64,000 nucleotides of DNA, taken from the NCBI RefSeq assembly GCF_030519375.1, contig NZ_JAUMKB010000001.1, forward strand, positions 434,001 through 498,000. Direction: 5' to 3'. Every line of letters begins with the position of its first letter. Within the stretch, counting starts at the first letter, position 1. Both the position numbers and the translations under genes were made by a program. This stretch comes from Mucilaginibacter tolerans. GTDB lineage: Bacteria; Bacteroidota; Bacteroidia; Sphingobacteriales; Sphingobacteriaceae. This document shows positions 19,472 through 27,316 of the stretch, piece after piece. The notes below the pieces were generated by a model, which saw only the letters and a program-made list of their open reading frames with translations, searched no databases and was not told where the DNA came from.

Positions 19472-19513
19472 ATCGGTGTAATCATTAAAAGCATCGGAGT
19501 AATCAAATAAACA
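19472..19513. repeat. 21-bp (3 x 7) direct repeat upstream of ilvC
   Basis: Two units sharing atcgg-(t/a)-gtaatca, 21 bases apart, the second ending five bases before the ilvC ATG. A single copy of the same core (aatcggtgtaatcg) recurs at 22137-22150 upstream of another gene. Confidence 0.7.
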
Positions 19514-19518
19514 AAACA

Positions 19519-20577
19519 ATGGCAAAACTAAATTTCGGCGGCACTGAAGAGAACGTAGTAACCCGCGAAGAGTTTCCTTTAGCAAAAGCACAGGAAGTAT
19601 TGAAAAATGAAACCGTAGCTGTTATCGGTTATGGCGTTCAGGGTCCCGGTCAGGCACTCAATCAAAAAGACAATGGTATCAACGTAATTGTTGGTCAGCG
19701 TAAAAATTCAAAAACATGGGATAAAGCAGTAGCTGACGGCTTTGTACCCGGCGAAACCCTTTTTGAGATCGAGGAAGCTTTAGAGCGTGGTACTATCATC
19801 TGCTACCTGTTGAGCGATGCAGCACAGATCGAACTGTGGCCAACTGTTAAAAAACACCTGACTGCAGGTAAAGCATTGTATTTCTCTCATGGTTTCGGCA
19901 TCACATTCAAAGAGCAAACCGGCATCATCCCTCCTGCTGACGTGGATGTGTTCCTGGTGGCTCCAAAAGGTTCAGGTACTTCCTTGCGCCGTATGTTCCT
20001 GCAAGGCCGTGGCTTGAACTCAAGCTACGCTATCTTCCAGGATGCTACAGGCAAAGCCAAAGACAGAGTTATCGCTTTAGGTATTGCAGTAGGCAGTGGT
20101 TATTTGTTTGAAACCGATTTCAGAAAAGAAGTTTACAGCGATTTAACTGGTGAGCGTGGTACGCTGATGGGTTGCATCCAGGGGGTATTTGCCGCTCAGT
20201 ATGATGTATTGCGCAGCAAGGGCCATTCACCTTCAGAAGCATTCAATGAAACTGTTGAAGAATTAACACAATCATTGATGCCATTAGTAGCTGAAAATGG
20301 CATGGACTGGATGTATGCCAACTGTTCAACTACGGCACAACGCGGTGCTTTGGATTGGTGGAAGAAATTCCGTGATGCTACTAAACCGGTGTTTGAAGAA
20401 TTGTATGAAAGCGTTGCGACTGGTAAAGAGTCTCAACGGTCAATCGACTCAAACAGCCAACCTGATTACCGTGTGAAACTGGATGCAGAGTTGAAAGAAC
20501 TGCGCGAAAGCGAAATGTGGCAGGCAGGTAAAACTGTTCGCAGCTTACGCCCTGAGAATCAGGTTGTAGAAGCGTAA
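19519..20577 (+). CDS. ilvC: Ketol-acid reductoisomerase
   Basis: A 352-residue enzyme that isomerises and reduces acetohydroxy acids with NAD(P)H and Mg. The N-terminal Rossmann motif is GYGVQGPGQALN, and QRKNSKTW in the beta2-alphaB loop likely contacts the cofactor phosphate (NADPH preference is inferred). The metal-binding knotted domain includes DLTGERGTLMG and the conserved Glu in EAFNETVEE. Length fits class I. Confidence 0.97.
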   Translation: MAKLNFGGTEENVVTREEFPLAKAQEVLKNETVAVIGYGVQGPGQALNQKDNGINVIVGQRKNSKTWDKAVADGFVPGETLFEIEEALERGTIICYLLSDAAQIELWPTVKKHLTAGKALYFSHGFGITFKEQTGIIPPADVDVFLVAPKGSGTSLRRMFLQGRGLNSSYAIFQDATGKAKDRVIALGIAVGSGYLFETDFRKEVYSDLTGERGTLMGCIQGVFAAQYDVLRSKGHSPSEAFNETVEELTQSLMPLVAENGMDWMYANCSTTAQRGALDWWKKFRDATKPVFEELYESVATGKESQRSIDSNSQPDYRVKLDAELKELRESEMWQAGKTVRSLRPENQVVEA

Positions 20578-20583
20578 GGCATA

Positions 20584-20654
20584 GATATGAGACGTGAGAT
20601 ATGAGATTTGAAATGAAAAGCACCCCGTCTCATATCTCATATCTCGCATCTAAC
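20584..20654. repeat. Inverted pair of 7-bp arrays (GAGATAT-type), second copy
   Basis: Left arm units gatatga, gacgtga, gatatga, gatttga; right arm gtctcat, atctcat, atctcgc, atctaac (20627-20654). The arms are mutually complementary, with only an eight-base loop. The right arm ends five bases before the next ATG. Confidence 0.85.
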
Positions 20655-20659
20655 AAAGG

Positions 20660-20941
20660 ATGATTCTCGAAGTAGTAATACTGAAGGTGATCCCAGGGCA
20701 GGAAGATGAATTTTTAATGGCATTTTCTAAAGCACAAGAGATCATTTCAGGTATGGCAGGTTATATTTGGCACCAACTGAAAAGATGTATTGAGAAAACC
20801 AATCAATTCATTTTACTGGTTGAATGGGAAAAGCTGACCGATCATACCGAAGGCTTCAGGAAATCAAAACAATACCAGGAATGGAAAAGCCTGCTGCATC
20901 ATTTTTATGATCCTTTTCCAACTGTTGAACACTATTATTGA
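20660..20941 (+). CDS. Antibiotic-biosynthesis-monooxygenase (ABM) domain protein
   Basis: A 93-residue protein with the ABM/dimeric ferredoxin-like fold pattern: MILEVVILKVIPGQEDEFLMAF, GYIWHQLKRC, and FILLVEWEKLTDHTEGFRKS. Family members are heme- or quinol-degrading monooxygenases or simple unknowns; the residues that would set the activity cannot be identified. It lies between ilvC and leuB with arrays on both sides. Confidence 0.8.
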   Translation: MILEVVILKVIPGQEDEFLMAFSKAQEIISGMAGYIWHQLKRCIEKTNQFILLVEWEKLTDHTEGFRKSKQYQEWKSLLHHFYDPFPTVEHYY

Positions 20942-20943
20942 GC

Positions 20944-21026
20944 CGAAAGGCGAAAGCTGAAAGGATAAAGGCAAAAGTTCATGAAGTTTACTAATGACTA
21001 TTGAACTAATGACCAATGAACTAAAA
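20944..21026. repeat. 7-bp tandem arrays (AAAGG- and ACTAATG-type) upstream of leuB
   Basis: Units cgaaagg, cgaaagc, tgaaagg, ataaagg, caaaagt (20944-20978), then actaatg, actattg and degenerate aactaatg/accaatg units, ending two bases before the leuB ATG. The two types seen separately at 15784 and 17662 are here joined. Confidence 0.8.
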
Positions 21027-21028
21027 CA

Positions 21029-22099
21029 ATGGGAATAAAAAAACACATATTAGTAATACCCGGTGATGGCATCGGTCCTGAGGTAACTACCTGGGGTAAA
21101 GCTGTACTGGAAAAAATCGGCCAGGAATATGGTCATGAGTTTACGTTCGACGAGGGTATAATGGGCCACGTAGCTATCGAGGCTACAGGCACTTCGTTAC
21201 CTGACGAAACACTTGCCAAAGCCAAAGCCAGCGACGCGATCCTATTCGGTGCTGTTGGTCATATCAAGTATGATAATGATCCGTCAGCTAAAGTAAGACC
21301 GGAACAGGGCTTATTGAAGATCCGCAAAGAATTGGGCTTATACGCTAACCTGCGCCCTATCATGCTGTTTGATGAATTATTGAACGCATCAAGCCTGAAG
21401 CCTGAAATACTGAAGGGAACTGATATCCTATTCTTCCGAGAGCTAACCGGCGATGTGTACTTCGGCGAGAAGAACCGTACTACCGATTTCGCATCAGACT
21501 TGATGAACTACAATCGTTACGAAGTTGAGCGCATCGCACGCAAAGCATATGAAGCGGCAAGAGCTCGTACCAAAAGACTGTGTTCAGTAGATAAAGCAAA
21601 CGTCCTTGAAACATCACGCCTATGGCGCGAAGTGGTTCAGGGAATTGCACAAGAATATCCTGATGTAGAAACCGAGCACATGTTTATTGACAATGCGGCA
21701 ATGCAGTTGGTGAAGAATCCTAAAAAATTCGACGTCGTAGTAACCGCCAACTTGTTCGGCGACATCCTGACCGACGAGGCTTCACAAATAGCAGGTTCGA
21801 TGGGTATGCTGGCGTCAGCTTCGGTTGGTGATGGCACAGGCTTCTTTGAACCTATCCACGGTTCGGCACACGATATTGCAGGTCAGAACAAGGCAAATCC
21901 ACTGGCTTCAATTTTGTCGGTTGCTTTGATGTACGAAATTGCATTCGGCTTGAAGGAAGAAGCCAAACGTATTACATCGGCCATTGATAAAACATTAAAA
22001 GCAGGTTACCGCACCGGCGATATTGCTGACGCGAGTACCGATAAAGCAAAAATATTAGGCACTGATGCTATGGGGCAAAAGGTGCTGGAATACCTATAA
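21029..22099 (+). CDS. leuB: 3-isopropylmalate dehydrogenase
   Basis: A 356-residue NAD-dependent oxidative decarboxylase of leucine synthesis. Motifs: GDGIGPEVT at the start, the substrate-binding RKELGLYANLRP with its Arg pair, ELTGDVYFG, the Lys of CSVDKANVLETSRLWR, and the metal Asp residues in NLFGDILTDEASQIAGSMG, followed by FEPIHGSAHDIAG for NAD binding. All are intact. leuC and leuD, which make its substrate's precursor steps, are not in the window. Confidence 0.96.
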   Translation: MGIKKHILVIPGDGIGPEVTTWGKAVLEKIGQEYGHEFTFDEGIMGHVAIEATGTSLPDETLAKAKASDAILFGAVGHIKYDNDPSAKVRPEQGLLKIRKELGLYANLRPIMLFDELLNASSLKPEILKGTDILFFRELTGDVYFGEKNRTTDFASDLMNYNRYEVERIARKAYEAARARTKRLCSVDKANVLETSRLWREVVQGIAQEYPDVETEHMFIDNAAMQLVKNPKKFDVVVTANLFGDILTDEASQIAGSMGMLASASVGDGTGFFEPIHGSAHDIAGQNKANPLASILSVALMYEIAFGLKEEAKRITSAIDKTLKAGYRTGDIADASTDKAKILGTDAMGQKVLEYL

Positions 22100-22103
22100 A
22101 AGA

Positions 22104-22131
22104 CCATGGTCTACCGTCCATGGACCATGGT
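22104..22131. repeat. 7-bp tandem array (CCATGGT-type)
   Basis: Four units: ccatggt, ctaccgt, ccatgga, ccatggt, starting five bases after the leuB stop. The repeat is locally palindromic. Confidence 0.75.
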
Positions 22132-22156
22132 CAAAAAATCGGTGTAATCGTATTTT

Positions 22157-22915
22157 ATGAAATGGAATGCTGAATTATATGACAACAAACACGCTTTCGT
22201 ATCGCAATACGGGGAGAGTGTGTTGGCATTGCTGGATGTAAAACCCGGTGAGCATATCCTTGATCTGGGGTGTGGTACTGGTGATTTGGCTAAACAAATT
22301 CAGGAGCATGGTGCTGAAGTGATCGGCATTGATGCGTCGCCCGAAATGATCGCGAAAGCAAATGCTAAATATCCTGAACTGAATTTTAATGTAGCCAATG
22401 CTGCCAGCTTTCATTTTGATGAGCCTTTTGACGCCGTTTTCACCAATGCCGTATTGCATTGGATACACGATGCAGATGGCGTGATAAAAAGTGTTTATAA
22501 TGCGCTAAAGCCAGGTGGCAGGTTTGTGGGCGAATTTGGTGGCAAAGGGAATAATCAATTGATGATGGCCGCTGCGTCAACCGTACTCAGAAATTATGGA
22601 TATATCAAAGGTAACATCGCCCTTCCGTGGTATTTTCCGTCGACAGCGGAATATGCCTCTAAATTGGAAGCAGGTGGTTTCAGGGTAACGTTTACGTCGC
22701 ACTTTGATCGCCCCACCCTCTTGCTGGATGGCCGCGAGGGCATAACCAAATGGTTCAGCATGTTCGGATCATCGTTGTTTCAACAGATACCGGCTGGCGA
22801 GCTGACACAAATATTAAATGAAATCACCGACCTGTTGCAACCGACTAACGAAATAGACGGCCAGTGGTATGCTGATTATAAAAGGCTGCGGTTTGTAGCT
22901 GTAAAGGAGATATGA
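22157..22915 (+). CDS. Class I SAM-dependent methyltransferase (trans-aconitate methyltransferase-like)
   Basis: A 252-residue methyltransferase. Motif I is ILDLGCGTGDLAKQI, the acidic end of strand 2 is VIGIDASPEMI, and FDAVFTNAVLHWIHD followed by LKPGGRFVGEFG is typical of the Tam/UbiE-like type-11 fold. Substrate cannot be read. It sits between leuB and leuA and looks like a passenger in the leucine pathway. Its last codons overlap the next repeat array. Confidence 0.85.
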   Translation: MKWNAELYDNKHAFVSQYGESVLALLDVKPGEHILDLGCGTGDLAKQIQEHGAEVIGIDASPEMIAKANAKYPELNFNVANAASFHFDEPFDAVFTNAVLHWIHDADGVIKSVYNALKPGGRFVGEFGGKGNNQLMMAAASTVLRNYGYIKGNIALPWYFPSTAEYASKLEAGGFRVTFTSHFDRPTLLLDGREGITKWFSMFGSSLFQQIPAGELTQILNEITDLLQPTNEIDGQWYADYKRLRFVAVKEI

Positions 22916-23049
22916 GACGTGAGGTTTGAGATATGAGATTTTCAAATCACGATCATAAATTGATAAATTTAACTATTGAATATTAACCGGATGCAGATAT
23001 AGAACAGGACAGGCGTCTCACATCTCATATCTAACATCTCAAATCTAAG
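22907..23049. repeat. Inverted pair of 7-bp arrays (GAGATAT-type), third copy
   Basis: Left arm: gagatat, gagacgt, gaggttt, gagatat, gagattt (22907-22941); it includes the stop codon of the methyltransferase. Right arm: gtctcac, atctcat, atctaac, atctcaa, atctaag (23015-23049), ending three bases before the leuA ATG. The spacer is about 73 bases. Confidence 0.85.
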
Positions 23050-23052
23050 AAT

Positions 23053-24219
23053 ATGTTACACGATCCCAACCGCGTTTATGTTTTTGATACCACGCTTCGC
23101 GATGGTGAGCAGGTACCAGGCTGTCAGTTGACCACACCCGAAAAGATAGAGATTGCCCGCGAACTGGAAGCGCTGGGTGTTGACATTATAGAAGCTGGCT
23201 TCCCGATATCAAGCCCTGGTGATTTTCAGAGCGTGGTGGAGATATCCAAAGCCGTAAAAGAGCCAACCGTTTGCGCGCTTACCCGTGCCAATAAAGGTGA
23301 TATTGACTCGGCTATTGCAGCATTGCAATATGCTAAACGTCCACGTATTCATACCGGCATAGGTTCATCGGACATGCATATCAAACACAAATTCAACAGC
23401 ACACGCGAAGAAATTTTGGAGCGTGCTGTAGAGGCCGTAAAATATGCCAAACGCGCCGTGGAAGATATTGAGTTTTATGCCGAAGACGCTGGAAGGGCAG
23501 ATATTCACTTCCTTGCGAAGATGGTCGAGTCCGTCATTGCGGCAGGTGCTACCGTCGTCAATATTCCTGACACCAACGGTTACTGCCTGCCTGATCAATA
23601 CGGAAGCAAAATTCGTTTCCTCAAAGAAAATGTAAAGAATATCGACAAGGCCATCATCTCTGTTCATTGTCATAACGACCTGGGTCTTGCAACAGCTAAC
23701 TCAGTTGCCGGATTACAAAACGGCGCCCGTCAGATAGAAGGCACCATCAACGGCATCGGCGAACGTGCCGGGAATACTTCGATAGAAGAAGTAGTGATGA
23801 TCCTGAAAACACACCAAGGCCTCGGCCTTCACACCAATATCCAATCGCAAAAAATTTATGAGATCAGCCGCATGGTAAGCACGCAGATGCGCATGCCGGT
23901 GCAGCCTAATAAAGCCATTGTAGGCGCCAACGCCTTTGCACATAGCTCTGGGATCCACCAGGACGGCTTCCTGAAAAATCGCGAGAACTATGAGATCATC
24001 CGTCCGGAAGATGTCGGCTTCCCTAGCGCGAGTATTGTGCTGACTGCCCGCAGCGGTCGCCATGCACTGAAGTTCCATTTAGAAAGATTGGGCTATAGTC
24101 TTAATAAAGAAGAATTAGCAGGTGCTTATCACCGCTTTTTAACTTTAGCTGATAATAAATTAGACATCAGCGATGATGATTTGCACGGTCTTGTGGTAAA
24201 TCATTTGGTAAAACAGTAA
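23053..24219 (+). CDS. leuA: 2-isopropylmalate synthase, catalytic-core length
   Basis: A 388-residue enzyme of the DRE-TIM metallolyase family. Catalytic motifs are [12 protein letters not shown] at the start, the [13 protein letters not shown] metal site and the [12 protein letters not shown] block; the subdomain motif [14 protein letters not shown] is present. The sequence ends at [17 protein letters not shown], where longer LeuA proteins (about 500-520 residues) continue into the leucine-binding regulatory domain. A citramalate or homocitrate synthase is the alternative, but the leuB neighbour favours LeuA. An inverted-repeat element begins only 12 bases after the stop. Confidence 0.9.
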   Translation: MLHDPNRVYVFDTTLRDGEQVPGCQLTTPEKIEIARELEALGVDIIEAGFPISSPGDFQSVVEISKAVKEPTVCALTRANKGDIDSAIAALQYAKRPRIHTGIGSSDMHIKHKFNSTREEILERAVEAVKYAKRAVEDIEFYAEDAGRADIHFLAKMVESVIAAGATVVNIPDTNGYCLPDQYGSKIRFLKENVKNIDKAIISVHCHNDLGLATANSVAGLQNGARQIEGTINGIGERAGNTSIEEVVMILKTHQGLGLHTNIQSQKIYEISRMVSTQMRMPVQPNKAIVGANAFAHSSGIHQDGFLKNRENYEIIRPEDVGFPSASIVLTARSGRHALKFHLERLGYSLNKEELAGAYHRFLTLADNKLDISDDDLHGLVVNHLVKQ

Positions 24220-24231
24220 TGATATTTTTGC

Positions 24232-24332
24232 AATTCCCCTCTTGAGAGGGGCAGGGGTGTGTTTCTACGCGCGACGAAGAACACGCCCCTCCTACTTCAC
24301 AAAACTGCCGCACCCCCTCTTAAAGGGGAATT
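24232..24332. repeat. Inverted-repeat element between leuA and ilvA
   Basis: Starts AATTCCCCTCTTGAGAGGGG and ends CCCTCTTAAAGGGGAATT; internal arms gcaggggtgtg and cacgcccctcc continue the complementarity. About 100 bp, no ORF. It is the only long MITE-like element within the ilv/leu cluster and ends twelve bases before the ilvA ATG. Confidence 0.8.
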
Positions 24333-24344
24333 CGTTTTAATACC

Positions 24345-25598
24345 ATGGATATTACCTCAACCAAATACCCCCTTGATTTCGAAGCTGCTTACGAGCGCCT
24401 TAAGGGCATAGTGAAACGAACTCCATTGGAATTTAATCAACGCCTTTCAGATCGTTATGGCTGCGAAATTTATCTCAAGCGCGAGGATCTACAGGTGGTT
24501 CGCTCCTACAAACTGCGTGGCGCCTATAATATGATCAGCCAGCTAACTGCTGAGCAACTGAGCCGGGGTGTAGTATGTGCCAGTGCGGGTAACCATGCGC
24601 AGGGGGTTGCTTTTTCGTGCCGCAGGTTGGGTACCAAGGGCGTTATCTTCATGCCGCAGATCACCCCGAAGCAAAAGGTATCGCAAACCGAGATGCATGG
24701 CGATGGCAGCGTAAAGATCATACTGACAGGCGATACATTCGATGATTGCCTGAAAGAAGCCCTGGCCTATACTGAAGCCAATGGTATGACGTTCGTCCCA
24801 CCCTTTGATAATTACGAGATCATTGCAGGGCAAGGCAGTGTTGGCGTCGAGATATTAGAAGATTTGCCTGATGTAGAAGCAGTCATCATTCCTATTGGTG
24901 GCGGTGGTTTGGCTGCCGGAACAGGCACCTATCTGAAACAAAAAAAACCTGGAATACTTATAGCCGGAGTAGAGCCAGAAGGCGCGCCATCTATGCGGCG
25001 TGCGCTAGATGAAGGACAACCGGTAACATTATCTACTATCAACCGCTTTGTAGATGGTGCTGCTGTAAAACGTGTAGGCGAACTCACCTACCCTATCTGC
25101 CGTGAGGTACTGGATGACATGCTGCTGGTACCTGAAGGCAAGGTATGCACTACTATCCTCAAACTTTATAACGAGGATGCCATTGTAGTTGAACCTGCAG
25201 GTGCACTTTCTGTAGCCGTTTTAGACCTATACAAACATAAGCTGAAAAGCAAAAAAGCAGTATGCATCATCAGCGGCGGCAATAATGACATCGACCGCAT
25301 GCAGGAGATCAAAGAGAAATCGCTGCTCTATGAGGGCCTGAAACATTATTTCATCGTTCGTTTTCCGCAACGACCAGGCGCTTTAAGACTTTTTGTGAAT
25401 AATGTACTCGGTCCGCATGATGATATTACCCGTTTTGAGTTCATCAAAAAAACCGAAAAAGAAAGCGGCCCGGCTTTGGTTGGCATCGAATTAAAATCGG
25501 CCGATGACTACCCCGCCCTGCTGCAGCGCATGGAAGAAGAACGCTTTGATGTAATAGAATTAAATCGTGATCAAACCTTGTTTGAGTATTTAGTATAA
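24345..25598 (+). CDS. ilvA: Threonine dehydratase (deaminase)
   Basis: A 417-residue PLP enzyme converting threonine to 2-ketobutyrate for isoleucine synthesis. The PLP Lys is in VVRSYKLRGAYN; the phosphate-binding loop is IPIGGGGLAAG. The C-terminal part (YFIVRFPQRPGALRLFVNNV, ALVGIEL) is one ACT-like regulatory domain, so this is the single-ACT form rather than the 500-residue two-ACT form. Last gene of the ilv/leu cluster. Confidence 0.95.
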   Translation: MDITSTKYPLDFEAAYERLKGIVKRTPLEFNQRLSDRYGCEIYLKREDLQVVRSYKLRGAYNMISQLTAEQLSRGVVCASAGNHAQGVAFSCRRLGTKGVIFMPQITPKQKVSQTEMHGDGSVKIILTGDTFDDCLKEALAYTEANGMTFVPPFDNYEIIAGQGSVGVEILEDLPDVEAVIIPIGGGGLAAGTGTYLKQKKPGILIAGVEPEGAPSMRRALDEGQPVTLSTINRFVDGAAVKRVGELTYPICREVLDDMLLVPEGKVCTTILKLYNEDAIVVEPAGALSVAVLDLYKHKLKSKKAVCIISGGNNDIDRMQEIKEKSLLYEGLKHYFIVRFPQRPGALRLFVNNVLGPHDDITRFEFIKKTEKESGPALVGIELKSADDYPALLQRMEEERFDVIELNRDQTLFEYLV

Positions 25599-25709
25599 AT
25601 TTCTTAAGTTCGTTTGTGAAAAACACTTATCACTGATGCTCCCCCGCGCATCGTTGATCTAGAAAAACAACAATTCACTTATTTTAACATGGAATGCAAG
25701 CAATTGGGT

Positions 25710-25717
25710 TAGCTTTG
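25710..25717 (+). promoter_or_regulatory. Predicted -7 element for the RRM gene
   Basis: TAGCTTTG matches the TAnnTTTG consensus exactly, 17 bases before the ATG. No matching -33 TTG was found at standard spacing. Confidence 0.45.
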
Positions 25718-25734
25718 CGTTGTAATAATCAGAG

Positions 25735-26070
25735 ATGGTAAAATTATTTGTCAGCGGCTTCCCGCTGAGTATGGACGAAGTAGAATTAGCGAAAATTTTT
25801 TGCTTGCATGGCGATGTCAAAACCATAAAAATGGTACGCGACAAAAAAACACGCGTTTGCAAAGGCTATGGGTTTATAGAAGTTGGCGACCAGGCTTCGG
25901 CCGATAATATGGTGGCTATGCTAAACGGCTACCCAATCGGCGATCGTGCCCTCACCGTAAATATCCGCCCCGATGAACCTGAAGCTCCTGCAAAACCGCC
26001 GGTATACCGCAAATTGGAAAAACCAGGTGATCCGGGCTTCAGAAAAATGCGCCCGCGCAGACCCAGGTAG
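25735..26070 (+). CDS. Small RRM-type RNA-binding protein
   Basis: A 111-residue protein consisting of one RNA recognition motif and a short basic tail. RNP2 is LFVSGF (residues 4-9) and RNP1 is KGYGFIEV (43-50), with the usual aromatic residues. The tail is Pro/Arg-rich (RKMRPRRPR). Such single-RRM proteins are abundant in Bacteroidota and are thought to act as general RNA chaperones or post-transcriptional regulators. Monocistronic, with its own promoter match and a shared terminator. Confidence 0.92.
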   Translation: MVKLFVSGFPLSMDEVELAKIFCLHGDVKTIKMVRDKKTRVCKGYGFIEVGDQASADNMVAMLNGYPIGDRALTVNIRPDEPEAPAKPPVYRKLEKPGDPGFRKMRPRRPR

Positions 26071-26093
26071 GTTTACTATATCTACAAAATGAA

Positions 26094-26121
26094 AAAGGCG
26101 CCTCTAAACTGAAGCGCCTTT
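26094..26121. terminator. Hairpin terminator between convergent genes
   Basis: A perfect eight-base stem AAAGGCGC / GCGCCTTT with a 12-base loop. On the minus strand it is followed by a short T run, so it best serves the peptidase gene, but it may act in both directions. Confidence 0.65.
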
Positions 26122-26142
26122 CAAATTCTATTTAAATATTTT

Positions 26143-27108
26143 TTACAGAGTCAAGTAATAAACACCTCCTTGGGGGACAACCTTGGTGCTCATAAAAACA
26201 GAATATGGCAGATAGAAGAATCCGTTGTTGCCCCATGATGTTCCCCATGAATTCTGAACAAGAAACGCTTTCCTGTTATCGTCATACCCGATAAGCGGCA
26301 CTGCATGGCCACCAAGCAGGGTTACTCCACTAGCTAATGCACCGCTACTTGTAAGTGGATTATAGGTATAATTAGTGGTATTCAAGCCTTCAAAATACTG
26401 GTAAGTGCTGGTTTTATCATATACGTTAAAACCCATCATTACCGGCACATTGTTTCTCAGCAAGTTCTTTACTGCGGCAGTATCACCTGAATTTACTAAT
26501 GTATAGCTGGTTACCTTGTAGCCCAATGCATTTGAAATAGCGGCAGAGGAAGGCGGGGTTTTATAAGCTGTTGACCTGTCGCTGCTCGGGTATGCATATA
26601 ATGACTCAAAACAATCGCCATATTTCTGCAGGGCCTGACCGATATTCACCATATTCGCGCCATTATCTGCGGATATTCTTTGATGCTGGATGTTTACCCT
26701 TTCCTCATAATAAATAAATGCCGGACTCAACAAAGTAGGGTACGCTCCATTTTTATAGAAGTAGCCTATCTCATAAGCCTCAGCACCACAGAAGGCAGTA
26801 CAAGAGCCTATCTGGCCCTGGTCTCTCACAGCAGGATTACTCAATGTAACAACAGCAGGAGCTCCGGTAGCAAATGCACCAAACTGTTTTTTAAAGAGAT
26901 CAGGCGAATACACAGGTAATGTTGAATACTCTTCCGGGCCGGTTGGGAGCAAACCATACAAGTGCTTACCATCAGCTGTTGATGGCAATGATGACTGTTG
27001 CTGATCGTTTGGTACAGGACTTACCTTTTCTGACTTGGAGCAACCGTAAAATATTAACATTACAATTGCTGATGATAACAGGATGGAGGATTTGTAAGTG
27101 ATCTTCAT
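26143..27108 (-). CDS. C1A (papain-like) cysteine peptidase lipoprotein
   Basis: A 321-residue protein with an SPII signal (FYGC, lipidated Cys23). The papain catalytic centre is RDQGQIGSCTAFCGAEA with oxyanion Gln near residue 97 and nucleophile Cys103. The His is in GGHAVPLIGYDD and the Asn in VQNSWGTSWGNNGFF, all canonical. There is no long inhibitory propeptide; only about 75 residues separate the anchor and the peptidase. It is likely a cell-surface or periplasmic protease. Convergent with the RRM gene. Confidence 0.92.
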   Translation of the reverse strand: MKITYKSSILLSSAIVMLIFYGCSKSEKVSPVPNDQQQSSLPSTADGKHLYGLLPTGPEEYSTLPVYSPDLFKKQFGAFATGAPAVVTLSNPAVRDQGQIGSCTAFCGAEAYEIGYFYKNGAYPTLLSPAFIYYEERVNIQHQRISADNGANMVNIGQALQKYGDCFESLYAYPSSDRSTAYKTPPSSAAISNALGYKVTSYTLVNSGDTAAVKNLLRNNVPVMMGFNVYDKTSTYQYFEGLNTTNYTYNPLTSSGALASGVTLLGGHAVPLIGYDDNRKAFLVQNSWGTSWGNNGFFYLPYSVFMSTKVVPQGGVYYLTL

Positions 27109-27316
27109 ACGCTTTGGGATTTAGTTTACAATTCAAACCACTGGTATGTGGGTGATTATAAATCAATTATAATAAAAATAAGTTATTAAAATGACAAAGA
27201 TCGGACCAGAACAATCTCCCGACGGTGTTGGTAAGCAATTTAAAATTCCCCAAATGCAAGTTTAAATGCGATCAGGGCAGGAATGTCTGTTGATAATTTT
27301 TTTTAATACGAAGAAA

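Noticed and set aside
22104..22131. CCATGG palindrome as an operator
   Set aside because: The 7-bp periodicity explains it better as another tandem array.
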